Program-made: the position numbers and the translations under genes
Shown: positions 1-6,426 of the stretch, piece by piece
How positions within the stretch are numbered: the first letter of the stretch is position 1
Layout: each line of letters opens with the position of its first letter
Origin: Bacteroidales bacterium
GTDB lineage: Bacteria > Bacteroidota > Bacteroidia > Bacteroidales > P3
Reading direction: 5' to 3'
DNA length: 7,788 nucleotides
Assembly: GCA_016281475.1 (NCBI GenBank)
Contig: JAEEIS010000104.1
Coordinates: 1 to 7,788, forward strand
Notes under the pieces: generated by a model
Database searches by the model: none
Told to the model about the DNA's origin: nothing
The model's input: only the letters and a program-made list of their open reading frames with translations

Positions 1-673
1 CACGGGTTATCTCTACACCCACGAGGAGCTGCTGAAGGTGGCGGGTCTGGTGAAGAAGTACGACCTCTATCTGTTTGCCGACGAGGTGTATCGCGAGTTC
101 TGCTACGACGGTCAGAAACATTTCAGCGTCATGCAGCTTGAGGGTCTCGAGCGCAACACCATCCTGTTCGACTCTGTGTCGAAGCGCTACAGCGCCTGCG
201 GTGCCCGTGTGGGCTGCATGGTGACGCGCAACAGCGAGGTGTATGCTATCGCCATGCGTCTGGCACAGGCCCGTCTGTCGCCCCCAAGTTTCGGTCAGAT
301 TTTCGCTGAGGCGGCTGTCGACACTCCGCAGGAGTATTTCGACAAGGTGCAGGCCGAGTATGTGGCACGCCGCAACGTGATTGTGGAGGGTGTCAACAAG
401 ATTCCCGGCTGCTTCTGCCCCATGCCCAAGGGCGCGTTCTACACGGTGATCGATCTGCCGGTGGACGACAGCGACAAGTTCTGCCAGTGGCTGCTGACCG
501 ACTTCTCGTACAACGGTGCGACGGTGATGCTGGCTCCCGCCACGGGTTTCTATGTCGACCCAGAGCGTGGTCGCCATCAGGCCCGTATCACCTACTGCCT
601 CTGCATTGAGGACCTGAAGGCTGCTATTAAGTGCCTTGAGGAAGCTCTGAAGGTCTATCCCGGAAGAATCTGA
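1..673 (+). CDS. PLP-dependent class I/II aminotransferase, C-terminal part (5' end outside window)
   Basis: Partial gene; the reading frame is open from base 2 and begins TGYLYTHEEL, which fits the end of the NPTG motif of fold-type I aminotransferases. Numbering from that T, ADEVY places the Asp that pairs with the PLP pyridine nitrogen at 27 and the Tyr that contacts PLP at 30. SVSKRYSACGARVG places the Schiff-base Lys at 61, and ARITYCL holds the Arg (195) that binds the substrate alpha-carboxylate. About 223 residues are visible of a family usually near 400, so the large-domain N-terminus is missing. These are soluble cytoplasmic enzymes that move amino groups between amino acids and 2-oxo acids. 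Aspartate or a related amino acid is a likely substrate, but the sequence does not fix it. A GTG at 38 is internal, not the start. A strong hairpin follows 16 nt after the TGA stop. Confidence 0.93.
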   Translation, partial: TGYLYTHEELLKVAGLVKKYDLYLFADEVYREFCYDGQKHFSVMQLEGLERNTILFDSVSKRYSACGARVGCMVTRNSEVYAIAMRLAQARLSPPSFGQIFAEAAVDTPQEYFDKVQAEYVARRNVIVEGVNKIPGCFCPMPKGAFYTVIDLPVDDSDKFCQWLLTDFSYNGATVMLAPATGFYVDPERGRHQARITYCLCIEDLKAAIKCLEEALKVYPGRI

Positions 674-683
674 ATATAAGAGT

Positions 684-738
684 AGAAGGTAAAAACTAAA
701 AACTAAAAGCAACTTTTAGTTTTTAGTTTTTACTTTTT
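684..738. repeat. Perfect AT-rich inverted repeat, terminator-like (family copy 1)
   Basis: Arms 689-709 and 713-733 are exact reverse complements (21 bp) around a 3-nt loop, CAA. With G-T wobbles the stem extends to about 684-738. The arms are built of a 7-nt unit (AAAAACT in the left arm, AGTTTTT in the right). It lies just after the aminotransferase stop and ends 9 nt before the next ATG (748). In RNA it could fold as a long A-U hairpin with a U-rich 3' side, so it may end transcription in either direction. A related hairpin occurs at 5762-5810. Confidence 0.85.
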
Positions 739-747
739 GTTTACGTG

Positions 748-1986
748 ATGAAACATACATTGACTGAAATAGGCAAGGGGGCTGTGCTGCTTGTTGCGAT
801 GGTGGCGGCATACGTGTTGCTGGGTTTGGCGGCATGGCTGGTGCCCGACGCGCCGGTGCGCCGCCATGTGGAGCAGACTGTGTCCAGCGGTGACATGGGC
901 GAGGACTATCCCAAGGCCATTGTTCGCGACAATTGCTACGATGTAGACCCCTACACGATGGACAATTACACCGATGCGTTGATTCTGAACCAAGTGGTGA
1001 ATCTGCGCAGCGAGGGGTTGAAGGGCATGCTGCTGCTGCCGCGACATGACGAGGGTATGGTGCAAAGCCATAACCTGCGCCAGATGTTGGCTGGCTCAGA
1101 CGAGGGGTGGACACTCCATTATGCCCGCTATTGGCATGGCACCACCTATGTGGCACGCCTGCTGTTGGCGTTCACCTCCTATTCCGGCATCCGCTATATG
1201 CTCTACCTGTTTTCCTCGTTGTTGATGCTGTGGTGCCTGATTAGGCTGTGGCGCACGGTGGGGAGGGTGGCAACGGTGGTGCTGGCGTTCTCGCTGCTGA
1301 TGGTCAATGTGTATGTGATGCAGTTCTCGCTGCAGTTTGTGCCGGTGCTGATGCTGGCTGCTGGCGGCATTGTTTGGCTCTCCTATCACCCCTCCGAGGA
1401 TGGGGGGCTGGCAATGCTTGTGGTGGGGTCGCTGACGGCCTTTTTCGACCTTATCACTGTGCCGACCATCACGTTGGGGCTGCCGCTGGTGGTGTGGTTG
1501 GCCATGCACCGCGAAGAGGATTTCGGGAAGGGACTGTTGTCGCTGGTGCGGCTGGGAGTGTGGTGGCTGGCGGGCTACGCGCTCACATGGCTGACAAAAT
1601 GGGGCATTGCCACATTGTTTACCAGCGAGAACATCTTTGCCGATGCTTATGGGCAGAGCATGTATTGGACCGATGACGGCGGGTCGTTTATTGCCCAGGC
1701 GCTTGCTACCAATCTGGGTTTCTTGCATTGGAAATGGGTGCTGACGGCTTTTGTCGTCTTGGTGGCGGCGGCGGTGTGGCATCCCCGTGTTGGAGGGTGG
1801 CGGCAGGCTGTGCTGTATCTGTTGGTGGCGTTGATTCCGTTTGGCTATTATATTGTGATGGCGCATCCGGCTGTGAACCATGCGTGGTATAACTATCGTG
1901 CCTTGGTTGTTGCGGTGGCCGCGCTGCTGATGGCTGCTGCCGCCATGGTGGATTGGCAGAAGTTTAAGATTAATAAATCAAAATGA
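748..1986 (+). CDS. Multi-pass membrane protein, possibly GT-C-like; function unknown
   Basis: 412 residues from the ATG at 748; a GTG directly before it at 745 is in frame but a less likely start. One N-terminal membrane helix (about 11-32) is followed by a roughly 100-residue hydrophilic segment and then about 8-9 hydrophobic segments (around 134-168, 174-212, 222-252, 264-291, 329-345, 353-371, 384-402). The hydrophilic segment holds DVDPYTMDNYTDALILN (65-81) and YARYWHGTTY (125-134); near the end is NHAWYNYR (377-384). A first long loop with paired acidic residues followed by many helices is the general plan of GT-C glycosyltransferases that use lipid-linked sugars, but I see no motif that proves this. 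I recall similar uncharacterised proteins in other bacteria with the same RYWHG and NH..YR blocks; this is memory, not a search. The gene is followed after 1 nt by the GreA-like gene, so the two are probably cotranscribed. Confidence 0.88.
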   Translation: MKHTLTEIGKGAVLLVAMVAAYVLLGLAAWLVPDAPVRRHVEQTVSSGDMGEDYPKAIVRDNCYDVDPYTMDNYTDALILNQVVNLRSEGLKGMLLLPRHDEGMVQSHNLRQMLAGSDEGWTLHYARYWHGTTYVARLLLAFTSYSGIRYMLYLFSSLLMLWCLIRLWRTVGRVATVVLAFSLLMVNVYVMQFSLQFVPVLMLAAGGIVWLSYHPSEDGGLAMLVVGSLTAFFDLITVPTITLGLPLVVWLAMHREEDFGKGLLSLVRLGVWWLAGYALTWLTKWGIATLFTSENIFADAYGQSMYWTDDGGSFIAQALATNLGFLHWKWVLTAFVVLVAAAVWHPRVGGWRQAVLYLLVALIPFGYYIVMAHPAVNHAWYNYRALVVAVAALLMAAAAMVDWQKFKINKSK

Positions 1987-1987
1987 T

Positions 1988-2440
1988 ATGGACCGAGTAG
2001 GACGGAGAAATCAGGTGATTCAGGCTTGCATTGCCCATCAGGAGCAAATTGCCGCCGTGGCGAAACAGGAGATGGAGTCGGCGCAGCAGCAGAGCAATGA
2101 CTACGGTGCCAATGTGGACCGCTACGACAGCTACCGCACGAAGATGATGCGCAGCCGCGACATGTATGCCCGCCAATACAGCAATGCCCAGACGGGGGTG
2201 CGCTATTTGCAGGATTTGCTGAAAATGCCGCCATTCGACACTGTTGAGCACGGTGCCTGTGTGGTGACAGACCGACAACGGTTCTTGCTCTCCATCGGTG
2301 CGGGCAAGTTCGAGGTGGGTGACGAGGTGTGGTTTGCCATCAGTGCCCAGACTCCTATCTATATGGCACTGAAGGGGTGCATGGAAGGAGACACCATTGT
2401 CTTCAATGGGCAGAAGCAGACCGTTAAGGAGATTTTTTAG
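1988..2440 (+). CDS. Small coiled-coil protein with GreA/GreB C-terminal-like domain
   Basis: 150 residues. Residues 8-78 are helical and rich in Gln, Glu, Arg and Ala, as in a coiled coil. Residues 85-150 resemble the FKBP-like tail of GreA/GreB: VEHGACVVTD, then LSIGAGKFEVGDEVWFAIS, then TPIYMALKGCMEGDTIVFNG and VKEIF. This matches the Gre-tail order of a G-S/A-x-V strand, the SPIGKALLGKKVGD turn and a final EI strand. Gre factors bind the RNA polymerase secondary channel and trigger transcript cleavage through acidic residues at the coiled-coil tip. I see no clear LT.EG-type tip motif here, so this may bind polymerase without that activity or act elsewhere. Bacteroidota relatives are often mislabelled 3-oxoacyl-ACP synthase. 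The ATG lies 1 nt after the membrane-protein stop, and the 3' end overlaps the opposing glycosyltransferase gene by 4 nt. Confidence 0.85.
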   Translation: MDRVGRRNQVIQACIAHQEQIAAVAKQEMESAQQQSNDYGANVDRYDSYRTKMMRSRDMYARQYSNAQTGVRYLQDLLKMPPFDTVEHGACVVTDRQRFLLSIGAGKFEVGDEVWFAISAQTPIYMALKGCMEGDTIVFNGQKQTVKEIF

Positions 2441-3390
2441 CTACGATTCTTAGAGAATGGACTGACGGCGGTGATGTCGTATTGTGCCGCAGCCAACAGC
2501 ATTTGGAAACCCAGTACGAAGGTCAGCACGGCAACCATGATGGTGCCGGTGGGCGACGGGCAGTTGATGCTGGCGTAGTGAACCCATTGACAGATGCCAA
2601 ATATCAGACCGAAGAGGAAACTGGGCAGCCCCACAAGGATGTAGAGCGAGCAGATGTTGAAATCGAAAACAAAATAGCTCAGGTGCAGTCGCCGCAGCCA
2701 GGCCACTATCAGTTTGGGCGGAAATGAGATGAGGGTTTTCAAGATGCTGAGGTTCGACTTCTCGTCGCCGTAGATGGCAGGCATGGAGACCTCGCTGATG
2801 CGGGCGCCGGTGTAGTGCATCTCTATCAGCATGGAACTTTCAAAGAAAAAACGGTCGGCAATGTGGGCGAAGTCCATCTGGCGCAGGGTGGAGGTGCGGA
2901 TGGCGAAGAAGCCGTTGACGGGGTCGCTGATGTCCCAATAGCCGGAGGCGGCCTTCACCATGAAACCGATGCCCATGTTGCCCATGCGGCGGAGGGCGGG
3001 CATGCGGCGCAACGTCTGGCGGTCGAGGAGGCGGTTGCCTTTGGCAAATTCGGCATCGGCAAGGGCTTCCACCAACGGGGCGATATAGGAGGGGTCCATC
3101 TGACCGTCGCCGTCGAGTTTCACCACCACGTCGGCATTCAGCTCTATGGCTTTCAGGAAGGCAGTCTTCATGGCACCGCCTACGCCGCGGTTTGCGGTAT
3201 GGTGCAGCGGGACGATGCGAGAGTCGGCATGGGTCAAGGAGTCTACCAGCGCGAGGGTTCCGTCGGGCGAGCAGTCGTCGACCAGTAGGATGGAGTCGAT
3301 GAAATCGGGCAGTCCTGCGACCACTTGTTGCAGGTGCTGTTCCACTTTGTAGCACGGTATGGCTACTGCGATATTGAGATTGTTGAGCAT
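2437..3390 (-). CDS. Family 2 glycosyltransferase, polyisoprenyl-phosphate (DPM/GtrB-like) type
   Basis: 317 residues. The N-terminal GT-A domain has VAIPCYK (9-15), LLVDDCSPDGT (35-45; nucleotide-binding Asp pair at 38-39), NRGVGGA (67-73) and DGDGQMDP (93-100; the DxD-like metal site). Next come KGNR (117-120), SGYWDISDPVNGFFAI (149-164) and YGDEKSN (207-213), which mark the conserved subgroup resembling dolichol-phosphate mannose synthase. Two C-terminal hydrophobic segments (about 248-268 and 283-303) probably anchor it in the inner membrane, as in GtrB-type enzymes. By family it would move a sugar from a nucleotide donor to undecaprenyl phosphate on the cytoplasmic face; the sugar cannot be read from the sequence. 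It starts 1 nt after the stop of the upstream YqiA-like gene, so the two probably form an operon. Its TAA stop overlaps the TAG of the convergent GreA-like gene. Confidence 0.94.
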   Translation of the reverse strand: MLNNLNIAVAIPCYKVEQHLQQVVAGLPDFIDSILLVDDCSPDGTLALVDSLTHADSRIVPLHHTANRGVGGAMKTAFLKAIELNADVVVKLDGDGQMDPSYIAPLVEALADAEFAKGNRLLDRQTLRRMPALRRMGNMGIGFMVKAASGYWDISDPVNGFFAIRTSTLRQMDFAHIADRFFFESSMLIEMHYTGARISEVSMPAIYGDEKSNLSILKTLISFPPKLIVAWLRRLHLSYFVFDFNICSLYILVGLPSFLFGLIFGICQWVHYASINCPSPTGTIMVAVLTFVLGFQMLLAAAQYDITAVSPFSKNRS

Positions 3391-3391
3391 G

Positions 3392-4006
3392 CTAAATGGG
3401 TTTCGAATTGTTGTTTTCTATGGCTTCTTTCAGCTCTTCGAAGCGGAAGAAACGGTGGCCGCAATGGTCCTTCCATACCACGCTGCCGTAGTTGGGGAAG
3501 CGGTCGAGTAGGGGATGGTGGTCGCCCAGCAGCTCGTCGTCGGTGCTGAGTGCGAAATGGAGCTGTCCGTCGTGAGGTTTTAATTGTTGGAATATCTGTT
3601 GGTCAAACTCTTCGTAGGCGGATAGAAGTTGGGTGAGTTGTTGCTGCCCTTCGGCTTTGGCAGTGGCGATGGAGGCTAGTTCGGGAGCGTCGGGCAGTTG
3701 TTGCGACAGGAGCCGCCGGATGGTGGCGAGGATGTCGCGCACGGGATTGACGCACCACACAGTGCCGTCGAAGAAGAGGGTGCAGCACAGGGCATAATAG
3801 CCGCCCATGCTGCTGCCTAGGATGAGGTCGGGATGCTCGTCGGCAACGATGGTTTGAAGCCGATTGTATATCTCCTGGGGCATGAGGGCGTTGTAGTCGA
3901 AGGTGGGGGAGATGAGGCGTGCGTCGGGGAACATGGCGTGCAGCAGTTGTGCCTTCATTGCCTGTCCCGTGGAGCCATAGCCGTGGATGTACATCAGGGT
4001 TTTCAT
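3392..4006 (-). CDS. YqiA/YcfP-like alpha/beta-fold esterase
   Basis: 204 residues from the ATG at 4006. The frame stays open further upstream to 4069, but that part is translated repeat (FSTFNFQF), so it is not taken as coding. MKTLMYIHGYGSTGQAMKA matches the start of the YqiA/UPF0227 family (YLHGF.S...AK). GSSMGGYYA (64-72) is the nucleophile elbow with Ser66, VNPVRD (86-91) is the family NP segment, STDDELLG (154-161) supplies the likely acid at Asp156 or Asp157, and HCGHRFF (181-187) supplies His184, so the catalytic triad looks complete. No signal peptide is seen, so it is probably cytoplasmic. Family members cleave short acyl esters or thioesters in vitro; the natural substrate is unknown. 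The GT2 gene begins 1 nt after its TAG, which suggests coupled translation. Confidence 0.88.
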   Translation of the reverse strand: MKTLMYIHGYGSTGQAMKAQLLHAMFPDARLISPTFDYNALMPQEIYNRLQTIVADEHPDLILGSSMGGYYALCCTLFFDGTVWCVNPVRDILATIRRLLSQQLPDAPELASIATAKAEGQQQLTQLLSAYEEFDQQIFQQLKPHDGQLHFALSTDDELLGDHHPLLDRFPNYGSVVWKDHCGHRFFRFEELKEAIENNNSKPI

Positions 4007-4035
4007 AAATTGAAAATTGAAAGTTGAAAATGAGG
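4007..4035 (-). repeat. T-rich TTTTCAA-type repeat directly upstream of the YqiA-like start
   Basis: Read on the minus strand, the bases just before the ATG at 4006 are three imperfect tandem copies of a TTTCAA(T/C) unit, 7-8 nt each. Such tracts recur upstream of genes in Bacteroidales assemblies, as I recall. They give a U-rich, unstructured 5' leader with no Shine-Dalgarno site. The tract is translated as FSTFNFQF in an upstream-extended frame, which causes false long starts. Confidence 0.6.
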
Positions 4036-4080
4036 GACATACCCCGCCACTTCGTGGCACCCCTCTCAAGAGGGGATGGC
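4036..4080. repeat. GC-rich double-hairpin intergenic repeat
   Basis: Two back-to-back hairpins: GCCAC-TTC-GTGGC (4046-4058) and CCCCTCT-CA-AGAGGGG (4060-4075), just upstream of the T-rich repeat on the minus strand. The composition differs sharply from the AT-rich spacer to its right. It resembles a dispersed intergenic repeat (the CACTTCGTGG and CCCTCTTGAGAGG type) that I recall from many Bacteroidota genomes. In the divergent spacer it would sit in the leader of the YqiA-like transcript if the promoter lies to its right. Confidence 0.6.
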
Positions 4081-4190
4081 TGCCGCCCGTATACTTTAAT
4101 TTAAACCAAAAACGACTGTTATCTGATAATAATTTAACGTAGGTTTATTAAATTTATTGCCTCTTACAATAAAAAGTCCGCCGATGCGTT
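4081..4190. other. AT-rich divergent promoter region, no clear box
   Basis: This 110-bp AT-rich stretch lies between the repeats and the peptidase gene and must hold the promoter of the peptidase gene, and possibly that of the YqiA-like gene. I searched by eye for the Bacteroidota -33 TTTG / -7 TAnnTTTG pair on both strands and found no convincing match. It contains several short A/T palindromes such as TTTAATTTAAA (about 4095-4105) but no long repeat and no small gene. Confidence 0.4.
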
Positions 4191-5756
4191 ATGAAATTAA
4201 ACACAAATATTATGTTCCGTAAATTATCCCTCTTAGTAATTACACTCCTGTTGGCAGGAGGCAGTTTGCTGGCTCAGACGCAGCAACAACGGCTTGAAAA
4301 ACATGTTTATTATCTCGCTTCCGACTCGTTACAAGGGCGTCAGGCAGGTTCCGATGACAGTCGCAAGGCGGCGGAGTACATCGAGAATGAGTACCGCCAG
4401 ATGGGATTGCAGCCCTTTGGCAGCACCTATCGCCATTATTTCATTCGCAAGGTGGCTATGCGCGAAGGCTCTGCCATCCCGATTAATCCCGATTCGGTGG
4501 ACTATTATGAGCAGCATAATCGCCCTGTTTATTGTAACTTGGTGGGGGTCATCGAAGGCAGTGACCCTGCGTTGAAGAACGAGTTTGTCGTCATAGGCGG
4601 CCATTACGACCATCTGGGCGTGAAGAATGGAGAGGTGTACAACGGTGCTGACGACAACGCCTCGGGTACGGCGGCTGTCACCGAGGTGGCGCGTCAGTTA
4701 TTGGCTCGTCGTGGCGAACTGAAGCGTAGCGTCCTTATCTGCGCTTTCGATGCCGAGGAGATTGGTCTCCACGGGTCGTATGCACTTTCTACCGAACTGA
4801 AACGGCTGGGTTTGATAGGCAAGGTGAAGATGATGATGAGTGTAGATATGGTGGGCTGGCTCAAGCAGGGCAAGCATTTGAAACTTACGGGAACGGGTAC
4901 GTTGAAGGACTGTGCCGACCTCATCAACGAGGTGGCTTCGCAGACAGGTCTGCCAGTCTCTACGGGTCGCTTTGAGACATCGCCTTTTGGTGCTACCGAT
5001 ACTGAGCCTTTTGCCCGCAAGAATGTCCCCACGCTCCATGTCACCACGGGTCTCAAATCTCCATACCACAAGCCTGGCGACGACCCCGAACTGATTGACT
5101 ACCCTGGGTTGTCGCAGGTGACCGACTTCCTGGCCGTCCTTACCCTCCGCATGGCATCTGACAAGGAACCTATGGAGTCGACAGGTAAGATTGCCGCCAA
5201 GCATCGCGACGCTCGCAAGTTCCTTGAAATAGCCCCTGTAATAGGCTTCAACTCCACACAGTTAGTGCTTCCTGGCTCAACCTTGCAGCCCGACACTCGG
5301 GTGGGTTTCACGGGAGGTGTCAGCACTGAGTGGAACTTTTGTCAACACTTTGGTGCACAGGTTGATGTCTTGTATGAGCGGGCAAGGGCATACTATCCCA
5401 ACGAGACCCATCTCTTCGGCATCGGCGATACTTATTGGCAGCAGTCGGTCGTGGTGCCAGTGCAATTGCGCGCCCTGTTGGGCAATACCACTGCCAGTTT
5501 CAATTTCGGGATTGGTGGCTACTATGGTTACCGTTTTGGTGCTAACCTAACTGATAATGAAGGTGTGAGAGTGGGGACATATCCTTCGCAGCACCAGTAC
5601 GGTATTGTGTGGAGTTTCGAGATGCGCATGGCGAACCTCTCCTACGGCTTCACCAACTACTACCAGTTGAATGATTTATTCACACCTGCCGAAGGCTCCA
5701 TCGTTCCTGCCCCGCTCAAGCAGACTTTCGCCTTCACCATGGGACTCTATTTTTAA
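4191..5756 (+). CDS. Secreted M28 zinc aminopeptidase fused to an outer-membrane beta-barrel domain
   Basis: 521 residues. A type I signal peptide ends near LLA-QTQ (28/29). The ATG at 4191 gives an 8-residue pre-extension; an internal ATG at 4212 (MFRKLSLL) would give a tighter signal peptide and is a real alternative. Residues about 30-325 are an M28 peptidase: GGHYDHLG (zinc ligand His138), NGADDNASG (bridging Asp154), DAEEIG (catalytic Glu189 and ligand Glu190), SVDMVG (Asp219) and PYHKPGDD (His293), so all five metal ligands and the base are present. Family enzymes remove N-terminal residues from peptides. Residues about 345-521 show eight alternating amphipathic strands (for example RVGFTGGVSTEWNF, FGAQVDVLYERARA, FNFGIGGYYGYRFG) and end in GLYF with a terminal Phe, as in PorT-like outer-membrane barrels. 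I infer a barrel-anchored peptidase; which side of the outer membrane it faces is open. Confidence 0.92.
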   Translation: MKLNTNIMFRKLSLLVITLLLAGGSLLAQTQQQRLEKHVYYLASDSLQGRQAGSDDSRKAAEYIENEYRQMGLQPFGSTYRHYFIRKVAMREGSAIPINPDSVDYYEQHNRPVYCNLVGVIEGSDPALKNEFVVIGGHYDHLGVKNGEVYNGADDNASGTAAVTEVARQLLARRGELKRSVLICAFDAEEIGLHGSYALSTELKRLGLIGKVKMMMSVDMVGWLKQGKHLKLTGTGTLKDCADLINEVASQTGLPVSTGRFETSPFGATDTEPFARKNVPTLHVTTGLKSPYHKPGDDPELIDYPGLSQVTDFLAVLTLRMASDKEPMESTGKIAAKHRDARKFLEIAPVIGFNSTQLVLPGSTLQPDTRVGFTGGVSTEWNFCQHFGAQVDVLYERARAYYPNETHLFGIGDTYWQQSVVVPVQLRALLGNTTASFNFGIGGYYGYRFGANLTDNEGVRVGTYPSQHQYGIVWSFEMRMANLSYGFTNYYQLNDLFTPAEGSIVPAPLKQTFAFTMGLYF

Positions 5757-5761
5757 AAGTA

Positions 5762-5810
5762 AAAGGTAAAAACTAAAAGGTAGAAGTATTGCCTTTTAGT
5801 TTTTACTTTC
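5762..5810. repeat. AT-rich inverted repeat, terminator-like (family copy 2)
   Basis: Arms 5766-5780 and 5792-5806 are exact reverse complements (15 bp) around an 11-nt loop (5781-5791), extendable by three pairs including a G-T. The outer part of the left arm, GGTAAAAACTAAAA, is shared with the hairpin at 684-738, so the two are members of one family; the loop and inner arm differ. It starts within 10 nt of the peptidase stop and ends about 20 nt before the MarC ATG. A terminator role for the peptidase transcript is likely but not proven. Confidence 0.8.
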
Positions 5811-5829
5811 TAATCTTTAGTTTCATTAT

Positions 5830-6414
5830 ATGTTTGCAATCAAAGAAATAGTCGGAGCATTCCTCGTCCTCTTTGCCATCATCGACATCACTGGCTCCAT
5901 CCCCATTTTCCTGTCGCTTAAGCATAGCGGCAATAAGTTCCACCCACTTTATGCAGCCTTACTTTCAATGGGCCTGTTCATCGCTTTCTTCTACCTTGGC
6001 GACGCGGCGTTGCGCCTCTTTGGCGTGGACATTCACTCTTTTGCTGTGGCGGGTTCCATCGTGCTGTTCATCATGGCGTTTGAGATGATATTGGGTGTAG
6101 AGATATTCAAGACTGAGTCGGGTGGTGCAGGCTCCACCGTGGTACCTATTGCCTTCCCGCTCATCGCCGGACCCGGTGCCCTCACCACTATTATCTCGTT
6201 GCGGGCGGAATATGCCGACATCAATATCCTTATAGCCCTATTGCTGAATATCGTGATAGACTATCTGGTGCTTCGCTATATCGATAGATTGGAACGCCTC
6301 CTTGGCGGTACAGTTATCACCATCCTGCGCAAATTCTTCGGTGTCATTCTCCTTGCCATCGGCATCAAGCTCATCACCACCAATCTGGGTAGTATGATTC
6401 AAAGTCTTAATTAA
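5830..6414 (+). CDS. MarC family integral membrane protein
   Basis: 194 residues, the usual MarC/UPF0056 length (about 190-220), with six hydrophobic segments (about 5-27, 40-62, 70-90, 105-125, 132-150, 163-186). Diagnostic features are FAIIDITGSIPIFLSL near the N-terminus and VVPIAFPLIAGPGALTT (104-120), the signature MarC segment. The protein belongs in the inner membrane. The family was once linked to multiple antibiotic resistance by map position only; its transported substrate remains unsettled, so no function is assigned. No Shine-Dalgarno site precedes the ATG. The GPx gene follows after 12 nt, which suggests one operon starting in the short spacer after the hairpin at 5762-5810. Confidence 0.94.
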   Translation: MFAIKEIVGAFLVLFAIIDITGSIPIFLSLKHSGNKFHPLYAALLSMGLFIAFFYLGDAALRLFGVDIHSFAVAGSIVLFIMAFEMILGVEIFKTESGGAGSTVVPIAFPLIAGPGALTTIISLRAEYADINILIALLLNIVIDYLVLRYIDRLERLLGGTVITILRKFFGVILLAIGIKLITTNLGSMIQSLN

Positions 6415-6426
6415 CATATTCAAACA

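Noticed and set aside
684..733. CRISPR-like reading of the repeated AAAAACT units
   Set aside because: Units are 7 nt, adjacent and without spacers; the structure is a simple hairpin.
726..744. A possible promoter -7 box (TACTTTTTG) just before the membrane-protein gene
   Set aside because: The spacing inside the box is one base off TAnnTTTG, no -33 partner is visible at the right distance, and the bases belong to the hairpin arm and its U tail.
1096..1881. A 261-codon open frame on the minus strand inside the membrane-protein gene
   Set aside because: Its product is a His/Gln/Pro-rich low-complexity string with no domain. The plus frame has clear membrane helices, so this is an antisense shadow in GC-rich DNA.
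2815..3288. A 157-codon plus-strand open frame opposite the GT2 gene
   Set aside because: The product is Gly/Val/His-rich antisense of conserved GT2 motifs, with no signal of its own.
4007..4069. Upstream extension of the YqiA-like gene by 21 residues to 4069
   Set aside because: The added residues are translated hairpin and T-rich repeat, and the family begins at MKTLMYIHGY, so 4006 is the better start.
4036..4080. A tRNA or riboswitch in the double-hairpin region
   Set aside because: Two short independent hairpins with no cloverleaf, T-loop or known aptamer core.
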